A stretch of DNA of 64,000 nucleotides from Limanda limanda (GCF_963576545.1 NC_083638.1:1807119-1871118); one strand, 5' to 3'. Shown: positions 47,401-59,980, counted from the first letter of the stretch. Numbers and translations: made by a program. Notes: generated by a model from the letters alone, not told the origin.

Positions 47401-48283
47401 GACACATATTTACCATTGGTTGTTATAATCATCATCATTATTATTTTGTGATCAGTTTTGACACAGCAGGAAAGTCCACAACATTTTTGTATTTACATGT
47501 GAAAAGCTTCATTCAACTTCCATACACATGTCTCTCAGAGCATCTATAGTGCGTGCGCTGTGATGCGCAATCCGGTCTTGCCTGACGGTCGATGTGTAAG
47601 TTTTGTGTCTTCGGGTGACGACACGAGTCAGGAAGACGTTTCGGTGTAGCCACGAGTTTTACTGTAACGGCCCCCCGCTTCTCCACACAAACTTCTGAGT
47701 CTCTTGACTGATGTACACGGCTCTTTATTTTTGCATCTGGCTTGCCGTAGTAGCACCGTAAAACTGTAATGACAGTTGCAAGTTACAAAGATTTTAATCA
47801 TTAAAACCAAATACGAACATTAAAATACAATGAACAAACAAATCGCCACGTGAGACACATCTGACTCGTTAGAGTGACAGCGACTCCCTTCCGCACTACC
47901 CGCAGCAAAGTGAATGGGACCAGCTTCCTTACCTCGTTCCGCTTGGCGAGGGGTGTTAAGCTATTGGTGTTTGGATGGTTCTTAGGTCCGAGAAGTTCCA
48001 CGAAGCTGGCGTCCGGTTTGGTTTCCGCTCCTATCTGTTCCGGGCTCACGGCAGGTATTTTATTGCACTGGGGCGGAAACGAGGGATCAGGTGTGTCGAA
48101 TAAAACCGTCCGCTCCTTTGCTGCAGGTAATTATGCGAGGGGAGTCGCTACGTGTAAAAGACGACGAAATAAAACTGAAAATAACCCAAACCGTAGTTGA
48201 ACATAAGAACAATATATATCCCAACCCTAAAATAAAAGAATAAAACAGTCTGCATAAACTGGCCGGTTTTGCTGACAGTTACA
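44443..48283 (-). mobile_element. Gag-only BEL/Pao LTR retrotransposon, very recent insertion
   Basis: Two 621 bp LTRs (44443-45063 and 47663-48283) begin TGTAACGG and end CAGTTACA on the + strand and appear identical throughout. The 5 bp duplication GTAGG flanks the element (44438-44442 and 48284-48288), and the empty site is visible in R1 copy 1 (cagtaggattttgag). The element runs on the minus strand: 5' LTR at right, gag, then only about 165 bp and a purine tract (tggtgggag) before the 3' LTR. Protease, reverse transcriptase, RNase H and integrase are all missing. Confidence 0.92.
45229..47082 (-). CDS. gag: BEL/Pao Gag-like protein (617 aa)
   Basis: Structural Gag of a BEL/Pao retroelement. 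An Arg/Glu-rich coiled coil (about 165-275, ELERKRTERQSKLEEERRNL) is followed by a DUF1759-type capsid region (about 325-480, with ETFNGDPLKFTDWKMSF and ERYGNPF). Then come three Cys/His knuckles: CVVCKDETHGIVRC (550-563), CFGCLRKGHINKDC (584-597) and CNACGRRHPTCLH (603-615). The frame stops right after the last knuckle, where BEL elements usually continue into protease and Pol. It looks intact, so the product might still package RNA, but the copy depends on Pol supplied by other elements. Confidence 0.88.
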   Translation of the reverse strand: MSLKAAATSKSVPMHQDRPGSRQKIIPENIREPHENIFYKAYESWKLSAREVRTELKNYCSPDDLDKIQHNITTKRDAVHHHYEPLVRNQTSTSDIVGKMDTCSALTEEILALVSNRRDIIDSNYNERIEKERVRIVLSKEEHGSIFGLTNTETAFSETSQNSDQSNAISTSSSKRQDAEAELAAKQAEVKATKDILAQQSKLRILEDEWKLEEAAMLTELERKRTERQSKLEEERRNLQQLKAEKEVQVAAARVRAYNSFEDVHQDGMNHESVAAHQETRYEARLNSNELPSQPRLAPLRATTSEDTVSLAQAIASALSINRLPVPEPETFNGDPLKFTDWKMSFTTLIDQKPLSPSEKMYYLKIYLVGEARRAVEGFFYRNSEDAYTGAWKVLHERYGNPFLVQKAFRDKLARWPKISATDPLALRDFTDFLQGCSEAIPHVKGLTILNDCEENHKLLQKLPDWIVRKWGRIVDDNLYKSGDYPDFKSFTAFLNKEARISCNPITSPHWMNFKPTVEKEARSLNTTAQLKYTTRDAPETADYRGRPPCVVCKDETHGIVRCPSFSAKSMEDKKAFIHENRLCFGCLRKGHINKDCRGRHSCNACGRRHPTCLHEE

Positions 48284-48671
48284 GTAGGATTTTGAGTTTT
48301 GTGCTGTCATCGTCCTGAGAGGAAGTTATTGATCATCTCCTTGTATCTTTCTTACTGAATCTACGTTTCACATTTAGATCAAAGTTTTCACCTCGGCCCA
48401 ACAGCTCTAAGAAGCTGCACCACATTAAACACACTCATAGATATCCATTAAAACACTCAGGTGAAAAGTGTTAAAGAAGATTCTTTTTAATTAGATGTAA
48501 AACATTGAGTATAAAATCTTCAGTGCAGATAAACCAGGTAGGATGAACACAAAGTTTTCTATCTTCACTCTGAACACAAACTATAAAAGTGACAGAATAT
48601 AAGAGTTTGAGGATTCAGGAATAATTCTGAAGCATCAACACAGGACAAGAGAACACAACATTACAGACACA

Positions 48672-48772
48672 CATAAAATAAAATAAAATAAAATAAAATA
48701 AAATAAAATAAAATAAAATAAAATAAAATAAAATAAAATAAAATAAAATAAAATAAAATAAAATAAAATAAA
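48672..48772. repeat. AAAAT pentanucleotide microsatellite
   Basis: About 20 uninterrupted aaaat/taaaa units; the matching site in unit A has only three. Confidence 0.95.
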
Positions 48773-49594
48773 AAAATATATAATAAAAGTCACTCTCCAG
48801 GTGGATACTTTTTTTAAGATTCTACTTGACTTGTGTGTATCCTTGGCTTAAAGGCGCCCTCCCTTGTACTGTAGACACAGTACATATACACAATACATAT
48901 ATACAGTACAAATATACAGTACATATTCTGATCCCATTCAGATAATAAATTGAGGAACAAGCCTCCTGCTCTTCATCATCAACAAGACAGGGTCAGAAAT
49001 GGTTGGAACAAGCCAGTTACAGTAAAGTGTAGAATTAAAATACAGAATTAACAACACACATTGTCACACTCCAGGCAAGTTGTGTGTGTGTGTGTTTGTG
49101 TGTGTGTTCAGCTGGTTTCCCTGTGGCCTGTGCTGATTGGATAAATTGGAGATGTGCCTTGGGTGCCCCCTTGTGGCTGTTTTACCCGAGTGGCAGGTGA
49201 GTGATGTGAAGCTGCAGAGTTTCCTGTGTGTCCCACCATGTTGCATCTACAGTGGATAAGGACTGAATGCAGAAAGCTAACCAAAATGGTTTTCATGGTA
49301 TCATTTGATAATCTATGATTAAATTATTGATATTTTCTTTATTTCAAAACATTGTTTATCATATTACTATCTTATTTCATATGTCCTTTAACATAATATC
49401 TTTACTCATTATGCAACTATCAGCAAAAAATCATTTGTGATCAGAAAAGGTCAAACACAAACTGAGATCAACTGACTCATCATTTATTGTAGCTTGTAAA
49501 TTATCACATTATCAACTGTCATTCGCTTATTGAGTCGAAATCTAAACATAAGCAAAAAAAAAAAAAATTAAAAACTGACAGAGAAAATTTGTGC

Positions 49595-49596
<2 letters not shown>

Positions 49597-49659
<63 letters not shown>

Positions 49660-49660
49660 T
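49597..49660. repeat. ATC trinucleotide microsatellite
   Basis: About 21 cat/atc units in the copy C flank, against about five at the matching site in A (1838-1853). Confidence 0.95.
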
Positions 49661-50200
49661 GTCTGTGGTAGAACTGTACTTGTCATTTAGAAAGGAGCAT
49701 GTAAATAATGGAAAAACACATTTTAATCAGAAGAATATAATATAAAGTTAGTCCTTAACAATATGTGAATAACAATATTTGCTTGAACAAACTTAAAAAA
49801 CTTAAAAGTTACGATATAAATGGCCGTATATTACTGAATATTTCATCACATGGTCTTAGTGTATTGTCCATCACCATTGTTTTCTTTAAAGTCATTACAT
49901 ACATAGAGATAATACATTCATAACTTCATCATCCACATCACCATGCACATCTGTTTCTCTGCCCTGAACTACGGAGTGTAATATAAAAGATAATTCATCA
50001 TATGCACAAACATACGGCAACAAAAAGGAACAAAAATACAGGTAAAAAATATACATAAATACATTTATTTTGACATTTCTCGTTTATTTATGTTATCGCT
50101 CGAGGGCTAGTGACTATTGACACCGTAAAAAAAACTACCAAAAAATAAATCATCGAAGAGTCGTAAAGAAAAGAAAATGCACAGAGGTCCAAACTAACTC

Positions 50201-50436
50201 TGTTGTTCTTTCTTCATTTTCACTGAAACAAATTGGTTATTTAGTCACATTAACAACAAAAAAATTAACAAGAGTAAAACAAACATAAACTAACAAAACA
50301 ATAATCTCTTGCAGAGTTTCCCCCCAAAATAGTAATTTTTCCTGAAGCTGAATGAGACTGAAGACTTGTAGTTCTCTGAATTTGCTTTCAGACCTGCACG
50401 GAGGTCCAGACATGTTACTGAGACTTTCTGGAGAGG
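50201..50436 (-). other. VLIG-C 3' UTR exon (predicted, start only)
   Basis: The same acceptor as in copies A and B places the exon start at 50436, and the large exon donor (ATCAG-GTAATT) falls at 50680/50679. The 3' end was not fixed. Confidence 0.4.
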
Positions 50437-50703
50437 CTGTAAGTGAGAACGTAGAGAATGTGAGAACACAGCAGGAAAATGTCCAGAACATTCACAGAAA
50501 GTGAGCGGGCCTGTTGATGACGTTTCTAATGTAAGATGTGAAACTGGAAGAAAACAAATCCTTGAACAAAGTCTGGACATTTTCCAGAGTCTATGTCAAA
50601 AAATAGTTGAGAAAGGATAATATTTCATCCAAGTGAATATTAATAATCTATTGTTGCATATTAAATTGGACTGAATTACCTGATGTGTTCAGTTGTACTT
50701 TAT

Positions 50704-53700
50704 TCACTTCATGTTGAAGGCGTCTCTCAAACCCTTCAGAGCTTGTTCCTTTGTGAGTCTCCTCCAGGCCTCTGGGACATCAGCTGGTTTGGCTTCATAT
50801 TTTTCAGCAAATCTTTCATTGTATTCCACCAGGACGTACTTCCAGTAGTCAGATGCCTCTATGGTGGAGTCTGGAGGAATGATCCAGTCTGGATAGTACT
50901 CGTTGTAGTTCTTGTAAGGATGCCACTCCCCTTTGGTGTCTGAGTTTCTGAATACACGATCACTGTGCACGTCAGTTGTACACAGTGATGTAACAAGCTT
51001 CTTACTTGACTCACACCTGAATCTACCAAGACCTTTTGGCCGATGAATGACTGCATGATGCTGCTTGTGATCTTTGCCACCGGCCTCACAGGGAGCCTTA
51101 CAAAATGGACACTGTCGTCCACAACCAAACACTCTCTTGAAAAGCAGATCCTGTGGTTTGATTGGAAGCTTGTTCAGAGTCTCAGTGATGTCATCAGAGT
51201 TTGAGAACTCCTCTTCCAGTTGGTCCTTCAGCTCCTTCATTGAGTCCTTGAGACACTTGATGAATGAATGACATGAGCTTTGGATTTGAAACAAGGTGGT
51301 TTTTTCAGCCTCCACTGAAAGTGAGATGTCTTTGATCAAATGTTGGCGCATGTTGCTGATTAGCTTTGTGATGCTTTCCTTGTTATCTGGCAGCGGAGCA
51401 CCATCCTCTCCTATTGCTGCCCGATCTATCGCTTCTGATATTTTTTTGTCGATGACTTGTAGATTGTTGTTCTTCAGTTTGCACAAAGTCTTGTCCTCTG
51501 ACATCTTTTGCAGGATGTGCTCAAATATCCAATCCTTAACATATATTTCATAGTTAGCAATGTACCTGACAAAACTCTTGAAGTCTTCCTGTTGCAGTAA
51601 TTCTTTCTGAATGTTGTACTGGAAGATTGTGCGAGAACCGTACTCTGCTGAATGGGAACCTGTCAGAATGTCATCCACAATGTTTACTCCCAGAGATCCA
51701 CAGATGAACTGTTTCACAGCAGGTTTGATACAAGACTGGACAAAACCTTTGGCTTTGCGTTGGCAGTGATCTTCCTTTTTGTATAAAGCAAGAAAATCTG
51801 ACAGGTACTGAGTCTTGTACTTTTCCAGCTGAGTGTGAGGATTATTATCTGACAAGAATCTTTTGTGCATTTTGACAAATTCCCTTGAAGCGATGCCACA
51901 AATGTGAAGTTTCAGGTCGATCTCAAACTGTATATTTGTTGTGTGATGGTTGTTACCTTGTTTAAGGGATTCATCAATTTGTTCGAGAAGATCCTTTGTG
52001 AAAGAGTCCTGGTAATCTCCATCGGTCTTTACCTTATCACGTACAAACCTTGTACAAGAGTCAATGATTCTGTCTGCAACGCTCTGCAAATCTCCTTTCA
52101 ACAGATGTTTGAACTTCTCCATAACAGTGTCTACGTGATCACGTTTAGTTTTAAACGGAACTGTCCCCATTTCCTTTAGGTCTGTTACTTTCTTCAAAGC
52201 CTCATTGACGTTATGATTACCGAAGTCTTTTGTCAGCTGCTTCAGGATGCATGCTGCAATGTCTCGCTCTCTCAGGCCGGACACGTTTCCAGTGGCTTCA
52301 GCCCACATCTTTTCAAACTCTTGTGTCAGCTCTTCCTCAGTGAGAGTTGACGCGTTGCAGTCACTCAGAAGCTTCATGACCTTCTGTTCAATCACAACTC
52401 TGTATTCTCTCTGAATGTCCTGAACCTTTTTTAAACTTAGTTTTAGTTGAAGGATGCAATCCAGTTGTGCCAACACAGAATGTTTGATTTCATCTGCAAG
52501 GCATCTGACACTGTTTAAAAAGTCCACTTTGTATTTCTCTATCAGATTAACTCGTTTGTCTTTCAACTTGTAGTAGTCGGAGATTTGTTTCCTCATTGTT
52601 GTTTGTTGGTCTGTTATTTTGTCTGACACCTCAGATTTTTTTCCGCTAACTAATCTGTTCCAAGTTTCTACCTCAGATTCATTGTCAGCATTCAAGATTT
52701 CTACCTCTGCTTGTGCTTGCCAGGTCAGAATCTCTTTTCTGAACTCCCATTCCCACTGACTGAACTCTTTGCACAAGTTGTCATAGGCTTGAGCCACAAG
52801 AGTGTTTCTGAAACTAAAGATGAAGTTCTCATATTTCACTGCCTGCCAGAGACTCTTCATCCATTCCAGAAACTCTGGGATCTGAGACACTTCATTGCCC
52901 GGGTCCTTCTTCACTGTTTGCAAAAGGTTTTTCTTGAAATCTGCCACAGCTTCACTGTAACCTGTGTTCACTGGGGCCATTGGTGGAGTTCCATGCCAGA
53001 GTCCTGGGATGTTCCAGTTGTTCTTGTCCATGTCATAGTCCAGCACATCCGTGAACTCTTTGATAGAAGGTTTATTTTCCATTTCAGCTGCGATTTGAGT
53101 CATTTCATTGAGTTGGTCCAGGAGATGTTTTCTATCTGTCATGTTCTTGGCATGAGCTGAAACTGATGAAACATTCTGGTGAACAAAATGACAAACTGGC
53201 TTTTTTCCAATTTCTTTCATCCTCAAGAATGCGTGCACTGCAATTTGCAGGACATCTTTCATTTCTGCTGCGTTTTCCATTGCGATGTTGACGATGGTGG
53301 CATCACTCAAGCCAATGACAAAGGTTGCTAACTGGTTGTCGTGCTCGTAACTGTCCTCTAGTTGTGCCAGATCAGGAGCCTTAAGACCCTCTGTGTCAAT
53401 GAGGACAATAAAATCACAGTTAAACTCGCTTTTCAAATCCTCTCCAACTTTGAGGAAGAGCATGAAAGCTCCTCTTGTGCATCTGCCGCTGCTGACAGGA
53501 AACTGCACACCAAACATGGTGTTGAGGAGCGTTGACTTACCGGTGCTCTGAACACCCAACACAGTCAGTACCAACAGTCTGCTCCTCTGTCCAACCTTCT
53601 TGTGAAGCTCCATCAGTACGTCAGCCACCCATCTCTCTGGGACGTTGGAGGCATCTCCGTCCAAAAGCTCTAAAGGATATCCATCCAGCAGCATTTCAGC

Positions 53701-55373
53701 TGCCAAACCAGGGAGCTGGGATATTTCATCAGCTGTTGTTGAGATGCTGGTTGAGAACTCGTAGATCAGTCCCATGTCTCTCATGTAATGCTCTGTTCCT
53801 AAAGAGCTGTCCACCAAAGCTTGGTCTAACTCTGCTATGAGTTTGGTGTCTTTCTTCTCGCATTGCTCTTTGAATTTGTGACGTAACTTAGAGAGTTCGA
53901 CTCGTGAATGTGTATTAAACTTCAGTTTCATCCACTTCAGGAAAATATCTCTTTTTTCTCTGTCACTTGTCGATAAGCACTTGATGAAACTCTTCATTCC
54001 TTTGGAGGCGTCACATTTTTGTTGCTCTTGTCTGATTTGTCTTTTTTCTTCCTGAAGTTTACATTTATATTCTTCAAGGCCAGAATCACCAGATGTCTTC
54101 AGGCGACACTCTTCCTTTTCTAACTTTGACAACCTCTTCCAGTTCGCTCCTTGCAAACTCAGATTTTGTTTTTTATAGTCTAGTATACTTCGCTCTCCAA
54201 TGTCGTCTATGATCTCCTCAGCTGCTTTTCTCTGTGCGTCAGTTTTGCTTTCGTCCACAGACAGACCAAGTTCAACAGCTTTTCCAACCATATCTTCAAT
54301 GCTCATGGTGTCTTTAACATCTAACAGGGATGCCTTGATGACCTCACAAAGTTTCTTTGAGATCTCTGCCACATTTGAACTCTTGCGGTTGACCTTTACT
54401 CTGTTCTTTGGTAAACCTAATTCATCCACCAATCTCTTCACAGACATCATCTCCTCACTGTCATTCCCTCCCTTTCGATTGATGACTAAGAAGAGTTTGG
54501 ATTTCACATCTTGAAGAGAAGATAGAATCCTGTGCTCACTTTCTTCAACGCTGTCTAGAAACACAAAGGTAGCTGTTGATACTTGAAAGAGAAAGTTGAA
54601 TTGTGTGAGTGATTCACAAATGCCCCCTCGCAAATTTGCGAAGGCAGTAGGCTCAGGAAAAATGTCAAGTTTTCCCCCGCCAGAGGGAAGGTACCAGCAA
54701 ACCTCAACAAGGCCATTTGCAATTTCTCTTTTGACTGCCCCCCCCTCCACATCTCTGTGTATGAAGATGTTGCAGTTCTGTTGTCCACTGCTGAGGACAT
54801 GATTCAAGATCTGGGACTTGGATAAACTACTGTTCTTCAGCCTCACAAAGGAGAAGAATGGTATATTTGCTTGGACAATGTTGTCTTCAACAAACCCTCT
54901 TGATTCAGACATATCATGTGGACGCCACTCTTTGACGATGTCTCTCAGAGCCCACAGCATCAGGGTACACTGACTCTTGTTGCCGCTGGGCAACAGCAGT
55001 GGAAGAGAAAACTGGCACATTGACATCTTGAGGGCCATTTCCTGCTGCAGGATGCTGTCAGCGCAATGGAAGAGAGCGACTATGAGGTCGAGGGGGTTAA
55101 CCTCATCATCTCTAGAATCATCAACGCTGTCTTCATCAGAGTGATCCTTGTCTTCTTCAATGTTTTCCTCTGGCCTGATTGATGATTGTATTGAGCTCCT
55201 GCATTCTGCATTTATTTTGAACAGTTTTCTGAGGAAACTCAAGGGTATTTCCTCCAGCGATAAAACTTCTTTTTCCTCAATACTGTTTTGGTTGATCTCA
55301 AAGAGAGACTGTTGTTTGAGTTTGTTGGGGTAAAAGTCCTTCAGTCCAAGTTTGACGAGAAAGCTCAACAGGG
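50704..55373 (-). CDS. gvin1-like: VLIG-C: interferon-induced very large GTPase, main coding exon
   Basis: Full-length paralogue of VLIG-A; about 1,556 codons in one exon from 55373, with the acceptor tttgacag just before it. The ATG at 55395 lies in the intron, as in A. The G domain has P-loop GVQSTGKST at about 614, RCTRGAF and DTEG. The Cys/His cluster is complete (CGRQCPFCKAPC) and the tail ends AFNMK. The N-terminal region differs from A and B (for example SGGGKLDIFPEPTAF against CGKRSLDVFPGPVAF), while the middle follows A and parts of the C-terminus follow B (SLSVEAEKTT, DDITETLNK). This mosaic suggests sequence exchange between the copies. No stops or frameshifts are seen. Confidence 0.93.
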
Positions 55374-55395
55374 CTGTCAAAGAGAAAGAGAACAT

Positions 55396-56480
55396 ACATT
55401 TTAGAAATTCACGACTGGCACCACCTATTGGTTGTATATGTATAGTTGATTGTTTTGGTATGTGTTATTTTGCAGTGTTACATACTGTAAATCTTTCTTG
55501 TGAATAACATCTCGGAGCCAAGACTTAATTCACATCAAACCAAAACTATTTATTGTTACATATAGGAATCCCAAGATGTCTGAGCAACATCGGCCTGAAG
55601 GGACATGTCATCCTCGAGCTGCCTCTCTCAGGTCTTGTAGAGAAGTTTAAATTCACCAAAACAAGGCTGGAGACTCTCTCAGAGTCCAGAGACAAATATA
55701 TACGGGCTGTTGGACCATAATTGACAACAGGACTGAAATGGAAACCAATAGAAGCAACCAACAGGTAAAAGCAGCACTCTATCACACTGACATTGTGGGT
55801 CACGTTAAACAGGGAAGCGCAGGTTTGGGCCGAGGTCAGAGTAGTCTCCTGTGGAACAAGGCAACTCCTTCAGAGCGGTGACAATTGGTAGTCCTGGAAA
55901 TCTGGCATCAGGAAGAGGCAGCAAGATGTGTGAAGGCCGTCACTCAAGCAAGACAGGGGCAGTGGATGAGATGGGAAATCATAGAGAAAAGACGGATCAG
56001 TTGGAAGGACCGGTGGGGAATGGAAGCTAGCACCCTCACCCAACCTACAGCAGTGGCTGAACGAAGATCCATCCCGCCCACTACGCTCGACTCAAGCTAC
56101 CCTCATCCTCGCTGGTTGTAAAATACGTCTCTCCCAAAGTAGGTATACGTGGAGACACAACCAGGTACTCACATGCCTTGCAGCAACAATAAACACTGTT
56201 GCTTGCTGTCCTGGCTCCTAAAAGGTGAAACAAGCTCCCTAATGACATCAGAAAGTCATCTTCCACCACAAACTAAAAACATACCTCTTCCAACTATACC
56301 TTGAATACAAAAATGAACACTTTAGTTTAAACAAAAAATGTAGTAGCACTTAAATGGCACTTACTTATTGCACTTTGTAGTTTTGCTTACCTGAAGAAAA
56401 TTGTACTTGCTTGATTATTGTTGTTCTGGGTGTTTACCCTCATGATTGATGCACTTATTATGTGTCGCTTTGGATAAAAG
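55396..56480. other. Large VLIG-C intron, first part
   Basis: Collinear with 28830-29240 of copy B up to about 55900, then sequence unique to C. No convincing gene; the small frames at 55885-56121 lack any support. Confidence 0.45.
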
Positions 56481-56775
56481 CACCATTTAAATGAAATGTA
56501 AATACAAAGATAACTGCTACCAATGCCTTGACATCCAAAACATCAAACGCAGTTCAAAGGAAAACTTTTGTCTGTGAGGGGGAACAGGAACAGAGAGGTT
56601 CTCCTCCATCTGACCATTCCTGTTGAGATGGAGCAAGCCAGAGACTGGAAGATGTTGGTGGACGTGGGCCAGCAGCTTCTAGTCACATATTGTTACTACC
56701 ATTATAAGACAGGACCTGATACACTGGTCCATCATCCTGCACATCGTCTACTTTGTAGAATTAACCCAAGTTTCT
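56481..56775 (+). mobile_element. Retroelement-derived fragment in VLIG-C intron
   Basis: A SINE-like tail (gtcgctttggataaaagcacc) is followed by REVLLHLTIPVEMEQARDWK and MLVDVGQQLLV, the ortholog of the fragments in copies A and B. It is frameshifted after about 40 codons. Confidence 0.4.
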
Positions 56776-56918
56776 AACGTCCTCAGCTGGAGGACAGAAT
56801 TCAGTATAAATTTGGTAGCTACAGCTTTGTGCCCATTCACGCAACAAGCATAGAGATCTCAACATATTGCTTTGTAAGCTCTCTGTGTCCATACACAAAT
56901 AAAAGTTGAATGAGTTAC

Positions 56919-56993
56919 CTGCATGCTCTTCACATTCTGGGTCTCTTGTAGACATGGTCAAAGCCTTCCCTTTATTCCTCTGTGCGTCAAAAC
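56919..56993 (-). CDS. gvin1-like: VLIG-C 5' coding exon 3 (75 bp)
   Basis: Acceptor atttttctccag, donor GCAG-GTAACTC. Reads GFDAQRNKGKALTM, then STRDPECEEHA. Because exon 2 of this copy has a stop, the internal ATG here (or the exon 1 ATG with exon 2 skipped) is the likely start of VLIG-C. Confidence 0.72.
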
Positions 56994-57644
56994 CTGGAGA
57001 AAAATATATATTAACTCGTAAGTTTTACAGAACAATTGTTTACAGACTTTATTTTTGGATTAGTTTGTGGCCAAGATGTTTTAGAATTGAATTAGTTTTG
57101 GTTACCAACTACAGGTGGAAATCACAAATCACTTTGTCCATTTCAAAGATTAATTGTCCGACTTGCAGCACTGACCCAGATTGTGTTTATTTGAACCTGT
57201 TGCTAGTCAAAACAGTCAAATAAAGTTCAGTACGTAACTACAAAAATATTTCTTAATGAACTATCTATCGTATTGTGACTTTTGTCATTTTCTTAAAGAA
57301 GTCCTGTATTGTATGGATGGACCAAGATTCTGTGTGACCTGCACCCACTGAGCCTGTTATGAAAGTCAACCTGCACTGCCCACAGAGAATTGTATTAATC
57401 TGTGACCTGTACTGAAAAGAGTTTTTGTGGTGACAGTTGACATTATGAAAAGATAGACATGTCTCCACTTCCTCCCATTGTGAAAAACTGAAGCCAAAAT
57501 ATCTTGGGTGTGATGTAAGTGATTGAAGCTCTGTACGTTTCTACAACAGTAATTTGCTGTTCCTGTTTTCCATTTGTTGGAATGTACAGCGAGCTATGGA
57601 GTTTTACTCCTGATCATTTCCTCTGCTTATATATTTATTTAATT

Positions 57645-58735
57645 AGAACCCGCGCACCGACGGTGGGAGGCCCTATTGTTTTTCGAGGGGTTGTATTTTT
57701 CAGACCGAGATGCTCAAATTCTTACCAAAGTCTGCAGAAAATTCAAAATCCCAAAAAGTAATTGTATTCTGGAGTAATTTGAAATGGGTGTGGCAAAATG
57801 TCTCAACAGCGCAATCTAAGGAAAAGCCCCTCAGTTTGCTTTCACAGATCTTCACAAAAGTCCTATCTGGGGCTATCATGACCAGACAAAAAAAAGGGTC
57901 TAAAGATGAAATGGGAGAAACGCAACAGGAAGCCCGCCATTTTGGATTTAGTGGCTATTTTGGCCGTATCTAAATTTTTTCTTTGAAGTATTTGTCCCAG
58001 CGTTCAGGATCAGATCAACTTCATATGGACATGAGTGTCCTCACAACAAGATGGAGATATAAGCTACTTCGAATTTCGAGTTTTCATCAGATGGTGTGAT
58101 CGTGGCGTGGCGTAAAAGTTTGATTACACGCCATCAAAACACAATATTCTGTATCTCAGACATACATAGTGCAATCGACTCCAAACTAGACGTGTAAGAC
58201 AAGAGTCCCGGCCTGTTGACATCTACACAGAAATTATTAATTCAAATCACAGCACTACCTGCTGACTACAGGAAGTGACATGTAATATATTTTGATGAAC
58301 TGCTCCTGGCTGCTTTATAATATACAGCTCAAAAGAGCTCAGTCAAGTCATTGGATCATGGTCAGAATTGTGACATTTCTTCAAACCGTGTCAACATTGA
58401 GGTGCGGCAAAGGATCAACCTTCGCCAAAGGACACGATGTTGTCAAAACTCCACTCTGCATTGTCCTATCACTACCAAACTTCTGTCTCATGATAAGAGT
58501 CCAAGCCTGAACAGCTCTATGTGTCAATATTTCCTTAGGGTCATAGCGCCACCTACTGATTCGCACTGAAACAGGAAGTACTTTATTAATCCACTCGGCT
58601 TTATCCAACCGGCTCTGAACTACTGACCTATGATCACAATCCTGACCTGAACACATCCATATATAAATTTTAGTTCAGGGTCATAGCGCCACCTACTGAT
58701 CAGTTTGAAAAGTAAGTTCTGGAAGAAAATTTAGA
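57645..58735 (+). repeat. Dispersed teleost repeat, longer copy
   Basis: Begins cccgcgcaccgacggtggga, then aggccctattg, and shares blocks with 11864-12110 (atgctcaaattcttaccaaa, attctggag, gcaaaatg). Toward its end the phrase catagcgccacctactgat occurs twice (58542 and 58681), and a degenerate form is at 8231. Small frames on both strands lack domains. Confidence 0.5.
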
Positions 58736-58981
58736 TTTATAAAACCGTCAGGGGCAGACCTGAACGCAATGTTCACTTTATAAATCACAGTCCAACTGGA
58801 AACGTTCGTACGTGGATCAGCCTCAAAAGTCCGCCCTCCACACGCCCACTTTCAATCATTAAATGATGCTGCTGACCAATGGGTTGCCATGAACCCTCGC
58901 TTCCTCCTCCTCATTCCGTTCGCGTGCACACATCACGCAGAATCACGCACCCGTGTCACGGCTGTATTCATATATTTAGAG

Positions 58982-59868
58982 GAGGGGTATTCAACTAAAA
59001 TCAAAAGAGGTCCAGTTAGAGAAAATATCTTTAAGAAAAGGTCCGTAAGATCATAATGTCTCACTGTTTAGTGTGATATTTATTTAAGTAGTCTAGTAGT
59101 TGTATCAATATCTGCATGTACTCAATAACTGACTGCAAATCAAATGAATTCAGTACGATTCAAAAAGCTTTTTGACAATATTTATTGTCACGTAACATAG
59201 AACTGAAAATATATATGATTGCAGATATGTATCATTTTCTCTCATTAACTAAATAAAAGTAGGGCTGCATTTCCAAATAAGATAAAATAAATTATTTGAA
59301 AATTGTGCATGTTCTAATAAAGGGCTTAACTTCAGAAAAATAAAATAAAGGGAGCAAAAGCAATTTCAATTTTTCTTGACTCAAAAGTCTCCACCAATTT
59401 TACAGATAATAAATCTCATCACATCCTAACAATTGAACAGTTTTAGATTCACTTTCTTCCCCTCTTATATCCCACTCCCCCACTTTTTTCCTCTGTTTCT
59501 CTCCCTTTCTCCGTCTCACTCGTCTGTTTCTCTCCCTTGTTTTCTCTACCGGTATCGCTATTTTTCTTTTTCTATCTACCGTCTCTCATCTGTCTGCACT
59601 GTAGAGTCGCAATGTTAACCGCCTGGACTGCACAGACTTGATTGGCTGAGTAGTATCATGTGGGATGGCTTAACTCGCATGCAATTGGTCTGTGCGTTTC
59701 CTCATCTGCTAAACTACCGTAAAGACTACAAAAGCTGTGCCGTTTACAAATTGAAGCGCCCTGTCAGGTTTAAAATAATATCCTTCTGTTTTGGCTCTAG
59801 GTCCGGGTCCCTACGGGACGGCTTCTGGGATCGGACTCGGACCGTGGTCCGCCTGTTGGTGACCTATG
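58982..59868. mobile_element. Non-autonomous hAT element with 8 bp duplication ATTTAGAG
   Basis: Left end gaggggtattcaac and right end complement cataggtcaccaac resemble the CAGGGGTNNCCAAC ends of hAT elements. ATTTAGAG occurs directly outside both (58974-58981 and 59869-59876). The 887 bp interior has a CT-rich stretch (59450-59530) and no transposase. Confidence 0.75.
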
Positions 59869-59955
59869 ATTTAGAGCATCGGACGTATTACTTCACTTCA
59901 GTAGATCCTCACCTCCACTCTGTGATACTATTTGGAAAGTTTCTTAATTTCTTGT

Positions 59956-59980
59956 GAGTGATCTCCACTGGAGATCACTC
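59956..59980. repeat. 25 bp perfect palindrome
   Basis: gagtgatctcca, a single C, then tggagatcactc. Arms of 12 bp match exactly. Its role is unknown; it may be part of the host repeat. Confidence 0.85.

Larger units (their letters stand above)
48284..50200. other. Unit C left flank, no gene seen
   Basis: Collinear with 320-2240 of unit A. It contains two long microsatellites listed separately and a GT run at 49080. The + segment 49230-50080 corresponds to 1480-2110 of A. Confidence 0.6.

Noticed and set aside
48672..49660. CRISPR-like arrays
   Set aside because: The regular repeats here are simple AAAAT and ATC microsatellites without spacers, in a vertebrate genome.
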